Assembly (NCBI GenBank): GCA_937892815.1
Contig: CALBHZ010000202.1
Coordinates: 1 to 6,890 of the forward strand
Source of the DNA: an uncultured archaeon
GTDB taxonomy: Archaea > Thermoproteota > Nitrososphaeria > Conexivisphaerales > CALBHZ01
Direction: 5' to 3'
DNA: 6,890 bases
Below, piece after piece: positions 1-5,846 of this stretch. Each line of letters begins with the position of its first letter. Position 1 is the stretch's first letter. The notes under the pieces were generated by a model, which worked only from the letters and a program-made list of their open reading frames with translations, had not been told where the DNA came from and searched no databases. The position numbers and the translations under genes were made by a program.

Positions 1-205
1 TTCTATGATCCTATCCCTAAAGATGATGTTTGAATGGCTAGCCAATAGACATAACGATAAGGAGCTCTTAAACGTCTCGAAAACCTTAGAAAGCAAGATC
101 GTAGAGGCTTTGAAGAAGGGAATAAAGACGCCGGATTTAGGAGGGAGCTATAGAACGATTGATATTGGATTACGTTTATACGACCTAATACTAGGGAGTG
201 GTTGA
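1..205 (+). CDS. Isopropylmalate/isocitrate dehydrogenase family enzyme, C-terminal fragment
   Basis: Only the last 67 or so residues are present; the reading frame is open through the left edge, so the gene is cut by the window and the ATG at position 5 is internal. The fragment shows the family's C-terminal end: a helix reading ILSLKMMFEWLA, then a helix ending in EALKKG, then KTPDLGGSYRT and a final helix IGLRLYDLI. The TPDLGG segment followed by a T/S-rich turn is typical of NAD(P)-dependent beta-decarboxylating dehydrogenases (3-isopropylmalate, homoisocitrate or isocitrate dehydrogenase), which oxidise and decarboxylate a 2-hydroxy acid in leucine synthesis, lysine-type synthesis or the citric acid cycle. 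The substrate-determining residues lie outside the window, so leuB versus icd cannot be decided. Its stop overlaps the next gene's start region by 8 bp, implying cotranscription. Confidence 0.85.
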   Translation, partial: SMILSLKMMFEWLANRHNDKELLNVSKTLESKIVEALKKGIKTPDLGGSYRTIDIGLRLYDLILGSG

Positions 206-1019
206 ATTGATAGAAGAGGAGTTAATACACTTAAGGGAGCAAAGGAAGGGATTTGTCGAGGAACTAAAGAGGTTAATGGAGAAGAAAAAGAGGATTCTTG
301 AAGAATTAGCGAGTGTAAAAGAAAAGCTAGAGAAAGAGAGAACCGATTATAAACTCCTTAAAAAGAGAGCTTCTGAGTTATTGGAAAGGAAAAGGGGTAT
401 AGTAGAGAAAATTAAGGAGATGAAAAGCGATTTAAGGGATACGAAGAAAGCGTTAAAGGAAATAGAGAGGAGTTTATCTGGAGATGAGGAGAAAATACAG
501 CTACAGCTAGAGAAGCTTGAATGGGACCTTCAAACGAAGCCGATGACGAAGAGAAGCGAAGAAAAGCTGCTTGAGAAAATGAGACAAATGGCATATGATC
601 TCGCTCATTGGAAGAAGGCCTATTCCCTAAGGGTTAAGGTGGATAGACTTTCTAAAAGGCTGGATGACAATATAAGTAAGCTATATGAGGTTAAGGCTGA
701 GCTAGACGAAGTATATACGGAGTTAGATTCTAGAAGGGAGAGGATAAATGAGCTACAAGCTGCGAAAAAGCAACTTATTGAGGAGATTAGGGGGATCGAA
801 GAGGATATAAGTGAAATAGAGAAGAGGCTATACGAGACCATCGCGTCTATAAAGGCGATTCAATTAAAGCTGAAAGAACGCTACGAAAAAGAGAGAATAG
901 AGAAGCTTAAGAGCATAAGGGAGGAGATGAAAAGGAAGGCGAAGGATAAACTATCTAAGGGGGAGCCTTTAAGCTGGGAGGAAATACAAGCATTGTATGG
1001 AGATGTAGAGGATAGGTAA
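198..1019 (+). CDS. Archaeal coiled-coil protein of unknown function
   Basis: This 273-residue protein is almost wholly charged alpha-helix: long Lys/Glu/Arg-rich heptad-like stretches at residues 1-92 and 120-245, with no membrane segment or signal peptide. The helix is broken near residues 93-120, where the motif LEWDLQTKPM (107-116) lies, so the two arms may fold back as an antiparallel hairpin. A short C-terminal tail, KLSKGEPLSWEEIQALYGD (251-269), looks like a small separate helix. From memory this layout (central LEW-x-LQT-x-P motif and KGE-LSWEE tail) matches a widespread archaeal coiled-coil family (COG1340-like), sometimes labelled phosphoserine phosphatase or SMC-like; no phosphatase or ATPase motif is present here. 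The GTG at 198 overlaps the dehydrogenase stop. A TTG at 207 is an alternative start, with GGAG eight bases before it. Cellular role unknown. Confidence 0.8.
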   Translation: MVELIEEELIHLREQRKGFVEELKRLMEKKKRILEELASVKEKLEKERTDYKLLKKRASELLERKRGIVEKIKEMKSDLRDTKKALKEIERSLSGDEEKIQLQLEKLEWDLQTKPMTKRSEEKLLEKMRQMAYDLAHWKKAYSLRVKVDRLSKRLDDNISKLYEVKAELDEVYTELDSRRERINELQAAKKQLIEEIRGIEEDISEIEKRLYETIASIKAIQLKLKERYEKERIEKLKSIREEMKRKAKDKLSKGEPLSWEEIQALYGDVEDR

Positions 1020-1021
1020 TT

Positions 1022-1030
1022 TTTATAAAT
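1022..1030 (+). promoter_or_regulatory. TATA-like box for the DUF373-uppS pair
   Basis: TTTATAAAT lies immediately after the coiled-coil gene's stop and is centred about 31 bases before the TTG start at 1057. With the usual archaeal spacing of about 25-27 bases, transcription would begin around 1051-1055, giving a leaderless or nearly leaderless mRNA. No Shine-Dalgarno sequence precedes the start, which agrees. The same T-run (1020-1024) could also help end upstream transcription. This is inference from motif and spacing only. Confidence 0.5.
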
Positions 1031-1056
1031 CGAAGAATGTTAAATATTACGAGTAA

Positions 1057-2178
1057 TTGGCCCTCTCTAACCCTAAAGTGCTTATACTGTGCGTAGATAG
1101 AGATGATGATATAGGAGTTAAGGCTAAAGCTAAAACGCCGATAGTTGGTAGAGATGCCTGTATAAAAAGCGCTATCGACCTATCCTTAGTAGATCCGGAG
1201 GAAGCCGATGCAAACGCCATTTTTGCTTCAGTTAAGCTATTAGACGAGCTTAAGGCTAAGGGCGTACCGTGTGAAGTAGCCATAGTATCCGGGGATCAAA
1301 AAGGAGGTTACAGCGCAGATCAAAAGATAAAAGCTCAAGTTCTAAAGTTGAAGGAACGGCTTGGCTTTCAAGAGATAATATTAGTATCCGATGGTATAGA
1401 GGACGAAGTCATCATACCTGTATTGCAGTCTATAGCTCCGATTGCTTCTGTACATAGGATAATAATTAAGCATAGTAGGTCTGTAGAAGAGAGCTATGCT
1501 ATTTTAGCTAAGTACTTTAAAATGTTGATATACGATCCTAGGTACTCTAAGTTCTTCTTGGGAATTCCAGGAATTCTCCTCTTAATTTACGGTGTAGTTT
1601 ACTTCACACCTTTTTACCACTACGTTAACTACTTCCTAGCCCTAATACTGGGCCTTATGTTCGTGATCAGAGGCTTCGGAATCGATAAAGCCTTTCAGGT
1701 AGCGAAGAGGAGGACCGTTTTCTTCTACGTTAGGATGTTCGCCTTCATAGCAAGCATATTAATTATAGTTGTGGCAAGCACGCAAACATATTCCTACATA
1801 ACCACCCTACCTGAATACGATTTACTAATAACGAGGCCCGATTTAGCAGCTACTCTTATAACCTATTTAGCTGGTGTCTTTATCGAAAACGCTCAACCTA
1901 TGATATGGATAGCCATCGGGATAAACCTCATCGTAGGAGCGGTGTATCATGCTATAAGGAAAAGCGCTAAATTCCTTAGAGATGTCATCACTCTCTCAAC
2001 TTTAATGTTATTTTACCTTCCTACCTACGAACTAGCCCAAATCCTCAAAAATCCACATAGGCCAGTTATAACGATCGTATCCTTGCTACTGCTAAGTCTA
2101 GCCGCGTTAATCGTCATAGGCTACACCGCTTACTTCGTATACATGAAGAGAAGAAGGAAGAAAGTTGAAGCTACATAG
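1057..2178 (+). CDS. DUF373 family membrane protein
   Basis: This 373-residue protein opens with VLILCVDRDDDIG (8-20), the hallmark N-terminus of the archaeal DUF373 family, followed by an acidic DPEEADANAIF segment (46-56) and an SDGIEDEVIIPVLQS stretch (111-125). Residues 1 to about 160 form a soluble alpha/beta domain. About six hydrophobic segments follow, near 167-185, 188-207, 221-244, 264-298 (possibly a re-entrant pair), 308-328 and 336-362. The C-terminus is very basic (KRRRKK), suggesting it stays in the cytoplasm. The TTG at 1057 is the first possible start because the preceding in-frame codon is TAA, and it leaves the normal short lead to the VLILCVDRD motif. The family's biochemical function is not known to me. 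The 3' end overlaps uppS by 14 bp, so the two are probably coexpressed and may act in the same membrane process. Confidence 0.9.
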   Translation: MALSNPKVLILCVDRDDDIGVKAKAKTPIVGRDACIKSAIDLSLVDPEEADANAIFASVKLLDELKAKGVPCEVAIVSGDQKGGYSADQKIKAQVLKLKERLGFQEIILVSDGIEDEVIIPVLQSIAPIASVHRIIIKHSRSVEESYAILAKYFKMLIYDPRYSKFFLGIPGILLLIYGVVYFTPFYHYVNYFLALILGLMFVIRGFGIDKAFQVAKRRTVFFYVRMFAFIASILIIVVASTQTYSYITTLPEYDLLITRPDLAATLITYLAGVFIENAQPMIWIAIGINLIVGAVYHAIRKSAKFLRDVITLSTLMLFYLPTYELAQILKNPHRPVITIVSLLLLSLAALIVIGYTAYFVYMKRRRKKVEAT

Positions 2179-2962
2179 CTTAATACGTAAGCTCGCTAGG
2201 ATCTTAGGTATTGAAAGGTTTTACGCGTGGATCTTAGAAAGAGAAGTGAGGGAGGGAAACATTCCCGAGCATGTCGCCGTAATAATGGACGGAAATAGGA
2301 GGTGGGCATCTGAAAGAGGATTGCCTAAACATGAAGGGTATTATTATGGAGCTAATAAAGTTGAAGAGCTTTTAAAATGGAGCAGAGATCTTGGAATTAA
2401 GACCTTAACGCTCTACGCTCTATCATTAGAAAACCTAAGGAGGCCAAAAGAAGAGCTAGAGACCATCTTCAAGGTAATGGAGGAGAAGGCCGATATGCTA
2501 ATTGATAAGGAAATCCTAAGGGAAGAGGGAATTAGGTTTAAGGTAATTGGCGATACATCCCCACTTCCTAAATCTTTAAGGGAGAAATTGAAAGCTTTGG
2601 AAGATAGCACTAAGAACTGCTCCTCTGGCTTTCTAAACCTCGCAATCTCCTATTCTGGAAGACGTGAAATAGTCGAAGCCGTTAAACGAATAGCTGCATT
2701 AGTTAAAGAGGGTAAGATGTCTCCAGAAGAAGTAAATGAAAGGGTCGTCGAAGAGAACTTATTTACATCTCACTTAAGAAAATCCGATCCAGACCTCATT
2801 ATAAGAACGTCTGGAGAATTTAGAATTAGCGGCTTTCTACTTTGGCAATCTGCGTATAGTGAATTCGTATTTATGGACGTTTACTGGCCTGATTTTAGAA
2901 AAATAGACTTTCTTAGAGCTATAAGGACCTATCAAAAGAGGGATAGGAGATTTGGGCTTTAA
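2165..2962 (+). CDS. uppS: Polyprenyl diphosphate synthase (cis-prenyltransferase)
   Basis: A 265-residue UPP synthase family enzyme, which condenses isopentenyl diphosphate onto an allylic primer in cis to make the long polyprenyl chain that becomes the archaeal lipid carrier for glycan assembly. Visible motifs are HVAVIMDGNRRWA (36-48, catalytic Asp42), the H56-x-G58 and G62 region, LTLYALSLEN (81-90), ISYSGRREI (161-169) and PDLIIRTSGEFRIS (209-222, with Arg214, Arg220 and Ser222 for diphosphate binding). It ends with WQSAYSEF containing metal-binding Glu233, then the usual WPDF and YQKRDRRFG tail. Length is normal. The TTG at 2165 is favoured because an AAGGA sits six bases upstream and the lead before IPEH matches archaeal homologues. 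It overlaps the DUF373 gene by 14 bp, so translation is probably coupled. Product chain length cannot be read from the sequence. Confidence 0.95.
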   Translation: MKLHSLIRKLARILGIERFYAWILEREVREGNIPEHVAVIMDGNRRWASERGLPKHEGYYYGANKVEELLKWSRDLGIKTLTLYALSLENLRRPKEELETIFKVMEEKADMLIDKEILREEGIRFKVIGDTSPLPKSLREKLKALEDSTKNCSSGFLNLAISYSGRREIVEAVKRIAALVKEGKMSPEEVNERVVEENLFTSHLRKSDPDLIIRTSGEFRISGFLLWQSAYSEFVFMDVYWPDFRKIDFLRAIRTYQKRDRRFGL

Positions 2963-3861
2963 GCTGTTGATAAGGCCTTCCTCAACTCCTCTAAGGAGCT
3001 AATCGTCGACTTTTTGCCTTTTAGAAAGTCCTCCAAACACGAATCGTCTATCCTTAGGTATCCATATCTCCTTACTATTTCTTCAGAAGTAATTGGGAAC
3101 TTCAGCCTCATAAGCCCTTTTTCGATCCTTTCTTCTACCTTAAATGGATCGAACTTTTCTCCTTTTAACAATTTCATAAATCTCAAACAGTCCTCGATCA
3201 TCGCCAAATTATTGAACATTACGTAACCTTCCTTCACCCTTTCTCCCACTTCAATAAGCTCTCCGTTAGTATACTGATATCTATAACCTCTCGCTTTCCC
3301 ATGTAGTCTAACGTATATCCGCTCTCTTTTAGATACTTTGGGTTGTGTAAATATATCAAGCGCCTGTAGTATACCTTTGCTATCCATCCATTTCCCTATC
3401 TCCTCATCAAACCACGAGCTATGCCTAAATTCGATCGCTATTTCGAACTTTTCTCTTCTTGAAAAGAATTCGAATACATTTCTCCTATTTTCTTCGGTAT
3501 TATTAAAAGATGGAGGAAGCTGAACCAATATAGCCTTCGCTTTTATAACGTCCGCCCATTCCAATACTTCCCCCCAGAGGTCTAGGTTTTCCTTGGTAGG
3601 CTTCAATAAACCGTACTTTTGAGGGGGATCGGGCTTCCAATTGCTCCTCTTCCAAGTCGGGCTGCTAGCTGGATGCGTAATTCCTTGAAACGCTTTAATA
3701 GTAAATACGAAATCCTCACCAGCTCTCTCCCTCCACTTTTTCAAAGTTGAAGTCTTGACCTTTCTATAAAAGGTATCTTGGACTTCCATAGAAGTGAAAA
3801 GGCTTAAGTATTTTTCCAATCCTAAACCCCCAGTGCCGCAACAACCAACTATTAAGCCCAT
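2959..3861 (-). CDS. DUF72 (YecE-like) TIM-barrel protein with C-terminal extension
   Basis: This 300-residue protein carries the DUF72/YecE landmarks in order: IVGCCGT (4-10), MEVQDTFYRKV (25-35), FVFTIKAFQGITHP (51-64), AILVQLPPSF (110-119), IAIEFRHSSW (141-150), YVRLHG (183-188) and VMFNN (214-218). The family folds as a TIM barrel; no reaction is firmly established for it. Residues from about 240 to 300 extend beyond the usual barrel and look helical and charged (EEIVRRYGYLRIDD, then SSLEELRKAL), possibly a small helical domain. Start: ATG at 3861 with a well-spaced AGGTG upstream. The gene begins three bases after the stop of the upstream unknown gene, so the two form an operon. It converges on uppS, sharing the palindrome TTAA for both stop codons. 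Confidence 0.88.
   Translation of the reverse strand: MGLIVGCCGTGGLGLEKYLSLFTSMEVQDTFYRKVKTSTLKKWRERAGEDFVFTIKAFQGITHPASSPTWKRSNWKPDPPQKYGLLKPTKENLDLWGEVLEWADVIKAKAILVQLPPSFNNTEENRRNVFEFFSRREKFEIAIEFRHSSWFDEEIGKWMDSKGILQALDIFTQPKVSKRERIYVRLHGKARGYRYQYTNGELIEVGERVKEGYVMFNNLAMIEDCLRFMKLLKGEKFDPFKVEERIEKGLMRLKFPITSEEIVRRYGYLRIDDSCLEDFLKGKKSTISSLEELRKALSTA
2986..3022 (+). terminator. Possible terminator downstream of uppS
   Basis: A small inverted repeat (CTCCT, three-base loop, AGGAG, 2986-2998) is followed by two T-runs at 3011-3015 and 3019-3022. T-rich tracts commonly end archaeal transcripts. The site lies inside the 3' coding end of the opposing DUF72 gene, so the bases are also constrained by that protein, and the hairpin is short. 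Treat as tentative. Confidence 0.22.
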
Positions 3862-3864
3862 CTC

Positions 3865-4524
3865 CTAGCACCTTATGCCTATACTATCCTCTAACTTTAT
3901 CAACTTAATGTAATGGTAGCCATGGCCTTCCACTCTATCCGTAAACTTTACATTTTCTACATCTACCATATCTACCTTCACAAAACACGCATCTTCAGGA
4001 ATTTCTCTAACTTTAACGTAGAAATAAAAGCCCTGATCGTCGCTTTCCGTTACTTGAGCGATAGCGCCTATATAGAATTCGTTCTCCTCGATTGAGAGAA
4101 ACAACGGAATGTTCTGCTCATCGTAGTAATACTTGTATAAGCTAAGCTTAACTAAGCTTGGAAGGTTTTCAACTTCAATAGGTTCTAAGTACGATACAAG
4201 CTCCCTTCTCTCTGCTTTCTCCAGTACTTTAGGCATTTTATTTAAGTGAATGATGGGAATGTAGATCGCCTTTTCCTCTCCTACTTTATTTAAGAACTCT
4301 ACCCTTTCTCCTCTAGAGTCGACTCTATATAATATATAGTGGGAAATTCTCTTAGATTTACAAGAAAAGAAAATGGAATAATCGGATACTTTATCTCCGA
4401 AAGCTATGAACAGATACGCGTCTCCTTCCCTAATCGATAATATAGGCTTTGGAACCCTTTCTAAAGCTCCAGCTAATCTCGCTAAATCTCTCACGTCTTT
4501 AACTTTTAACACTAAAGCCTTCAT
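3865..4524 (-). CDS. Unrecognised conserved-looking protein paired with DUF72
   Basis: I do not recognise this family. From the ATG at 4524 it is 219 residues, apparently soluble, with no signal peptide or membrane segment. It alternates helices and strands: an N-terminal MKALVLKVKDVRDLARLAGALE (strand-helix), a middle strand-rich part with YIPIIHLNKMP, a Tyr-rich stretch SLYKYYYDEQ, and a C-terminal part with several strands (EFYIGAIAQVT, FYFYVKVREIP, HGYHYIKLIKL). It ends in IRC. The frame is open back to a TTG at 4551. I prefer ATG 4524 because the predicted transcription start, about 26 bases after the minus-strand TATA-like box at 4560-4570, falls near 4538, beyond that TTG. The downstream DUF72 gene starts three bases after its stop, so the two proteins are probably made together. 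Function unknown. Confidence 0.75.
   Translation of the reverse strand: MKALVLKVKDVRDLARLAGALERVPKPILSIREGDAYLFIAFGDKVSDYSIFFSCKSKRISHYILYRVDSRGERVEFLNKVGEEKAIYIPIIHLNKMPKVLEKAERRELVSYLEPIEVENLPSLVKLSLYKYYYDEQNIPLFLSIEENEFYIGAIAQVTESDDQGFYFYVKVREIPEDACFVKVDMVDVENVKFTDRVEGHGYHYIKLIKLEDSIGIRC
3869..3873 (-). promoter_or_regulatory. Ribosome binding site of the DUF72 gene
   Basis: On the minus strand AGGTG lies seven bases before the ATG at 3861 and matches the archaeal 16S anti-Shine-Dalgarno core. It is embedded in the last two sense codons (AGG TGC) of the upstream gene. This supports the chosen start and reinitiation within an operon. Confidence 0.6.
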
Positions 4525-4559
4525 CGTCGATTCCACTATAATGTGATGCAAAATAACGG

Positions 4560-4570
4560 TATATTTATTA
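4560..4570. promoter_or_regulatory. Shared TATA-like element of a divergent promoter
   Basis: TATATTTATTA on the plus strand (TAATAAATATA on the minus strand) is the only strong A/T box in the 70-bp gap between two divergent genes. Its centre is about 30 bases before the plus-strand GTG at 4595 and about 41 bases before the minus-strand ATG at 4524. Either direction, or both, could be served. Inferred from composition and spacing. Confidence 0.45.
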
Positions 4571-4575
4571 TCTTT

Positions 4576-4594
4576 ATCATGTTTCCTACATGAT
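4576..4594. repeat. Perfect 7-bp inverted repeat next to the ABC ATPase start
   Basis: ATCATGT (4576-4582) and ACATGAT (4588-4594) are exact reverse complements separated by five bases, and the second arm ends directly before the GTG start at 4595. The repeat covers the expected transcription start of the plus-strand gene, where a bound repressor would block initiation. It could be an operator for a dimeric regulator. Repeats of this size also arise by chance at a low rate. Confidence 0.4.
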
Positions 4595-5257
4595 GTGCTG
4601 TTAGAGGTAAGAGAGCTTACAGCTGGCTATAGATGGAAAAGAGTAGTTTTTAGCGCTTGCCTGGAGGTTGGAGAAGAAGAGCTAGCTTACATATACGGAC
4701 CCTCTAGCTCTGGAAAGAGCACATTACTTAAGGGAATAGTAGGCAGGGCGAGAATCTTTTCTGGAACTAGAGTATTCGATGGAAGAGATTTATCTAAAGT
4801 TAAGATAGGAGAAATGTCCAAAATCGGCCTTATCTACATACCTCAAAAAGGAGGGTTCTTCGGAAGTCTAACGGTTAAAGAACATTTTAAACTAGTTAGT
4901 GAGACACCTTCTCTTCCAAGGAATGTACTCAGCTTAATGGATAAGCTTGGATTTCCCTTTAAAGAGCTAGAAAACGTGAAGGCGGAGAAGCTTAGGCTGG
5001 AAGATAAAAGGATTCTTAGCTTAATTATAGCGTTAGCGCTTAATCCCAAATTACTTATGATCGATGAGCCCTTTGAAGGTTTGAACGATTTTACAACAAT
5101 TAGAGAAGCTATTAAACTTATAAAGAATGATCTACATACTTCTCAAATAGTAGCGTCTAGATTCCCTCCTCAAAAAGTAGGCTTAACTCCCGATAAACTG
5201 TTCTTTATGAAAAGCGGATTTTTAACTCCCTCACGGTTCTCCAGCTCTTCCTTATAA
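4595..5257 (+). CDS. Solitary ABC-type ATPase with degenerate signature and H-loop
   Basis: This 220-residue protein has the order of an ABC nucleotide-binding domain: aromatic Tyr12 in the A-loop position, Walker A GPSSSGKST (35-43), Q-loop Gln84 in YIPQKGG followed by SLTVKEHF (LivF/LptB-like), and Walker B LLMIDEP (153-159) with catalytic Glu158 and the D-loop region EGLND. Where LSGGERR is expected it reads LRLEDKR (133-139), so the signature Ser and Gly are lost. The switch His region reads IVASRF with no His. It should bind ATP, but canonical dimer-driven hydrolysis is doubtful. No permease or binding protein is nearby. The GTG at 4595 has no Shine-Dalgarno and probably lies on a nearly leaderless mRNA. 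Its last 53 bases run antisense to the RNase HII gene and encode a Ser-rich tail (SRFSSSSL). Transported substrate or other role unknown. Confidence 0.85.
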   Translation: MLLEVRELTAGYRWKRVVFSACLEVGEEELAYIYGPSSSGKSTLLKGIVGRARIFSGTRVFDGRDLSKVKIGEMSKIGLIYIPQKGGFFGSLTVKEHFKLVSETPSLPRNVLSLMDKLGFPFKELENVKAEKLRLEDKRILSLIIALALNPKLLMIDEPFEGLNDFTTIREAIKLIKNDLHTSQIVASRFPPQKVGLTPDKLFFMKSGFLTPSRFSSSSL

Positions 5258-5846
5258 TAGGTGGCAATTTCCCCTCCCTTACCTTGCTTTTAATAAACTC
5301 GATCGTTCTTCTATCTGAGGGATATCCAGAGCCGAAATCTCCGTACTTGTCCTTTAAAGCCTCTATTTCCCTATCTCTTTCTACCTTAGCTATAATACTC
5401 GCGGTAGAAACTGCAGGATAGAGACTGTCAGCTTTATGAGCGATTATCAACCTCACTTTTTTCCTAAGCCTCCTCTCTACTTGATCATAGAATACATTGA
5501 TATTGCTTCCACATGCGTCTATTATCGCTACATCGCCGTCAAGCCTATTTATAACCTCGGCCATATAGATAGCTTCAAGCTTATTTAACTTCTCATATTT
5601 CACCTTTCTCCTCACATAAACGTCGATCTTGCTAGGCGGTATTTTCTCAACGACGTACTTTATACCACTTGAAATAATTTCATCGTAAAGTTCCTCCCTT
5701 CTCTCCCTAGTTAACCTTTTAGAATCCCTTACTCCTATACTTATTAACCAGCTAATCATGCCTCTATTAACGGATACTCCAGCAATTACGAGAGGCCCTA
5801 TAACGCATCCTCTACCGGCCTCATCAATTCCTATAATATTGGTCAT
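5205..5846 (-). CDS. rnhB: Ribonuclease HII
   Basis: A 213-residue type 2 RNase H, which cuts RNA in RNA-DNA hybrids and 5' of ribonucleotides embedded in DNA, using Mg2+ or Mn2+. The four acidic catalytic residues are visible: Asp8 and Glu9 in IIGIDEAGRG (4-13), Asp110 in VAIIDACGSN (106-115) and Asp140 in AHKADSLYPAVSTASIIAKVERD-like context (136-158). The family's GSGYPSD (about 173-179) with the Tyr that recognises the RNA-DNA junction also follows. The residue after GRG is Cys14, where Pro is most common. Length is typical of archaeal enzymes, which lack a long C-terminal extension. The ATG overlaps the THEP1 stop as ATGA, and GAGG lies seven bases upstream, so translation is coupled to THEP1. 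The 3' end overlaps the opposing ABC ATPase gene by 53 bp. Confidence 0.96.
   Translation of the reverse strand: MTNIIGIDEAGRGCVIGPLVIAGVSVNRGMISWLISIGVRDSKRLTRERREELYDEIISSGIKYVVEKIPPSKIDVYVRRKVKYEKLNKLEAIYMAEVINRLDGDVAIIDACGSNINVFYDQVERRLRKKVRLIIAHKADSLYPAVSTASIIAKVERDREIEALKDKYGDFGSGYPSDRRTIEFIKSKVREGKLPPIIRKSWRTVRELKIRFS

Noticed and set aside
412..841. Minus-strand open frames within the coiled-coil gene (412-594, 620-841) and similar Ser-rich frames elsewhere
   Set aside because: These are antisense shadows: their Ser/Leu-rich composition is the reverse complement of Lys/Glu-rich helices, with no family motifs.
198..1019. Annotation of the coiled-coil protein as SMC, Rad50 or phosphoserine phosphatase
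   Set aside because: There is no Walker A, Walker B or haloacid-dehalogenase DxDx motif; the resemblance is only coiled-coil composition.
1037..1096. Short plus-strand reading frame starting at ATG 1037 (19 codons)
   Set aside because: It overlaps the DUF373 start in another frame, and its sequence has no sign of being a protein. The DUF373 frame clearly carries the family motif.
4525..4551. Longer start (TTG at 4551) for the unknown minus-strand protein
   Set aside because: The predicted transcription start lies downstream of this TTG, and the ATG at 4524 gives a normal N-terminus. It is kept only as an alternative.
4590..4592. ATG at 4590 as start of the ABC ATPase
   Set aside because: It is not in the ATPase reading frame; GTG 4595 is the first in-frame start leading directly into LLEVRELTAGY.
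4595..5257. A complete ABC import system
   Set aside because: No permease or substrate-binding gene lies on either side, and the signature motif is lost.
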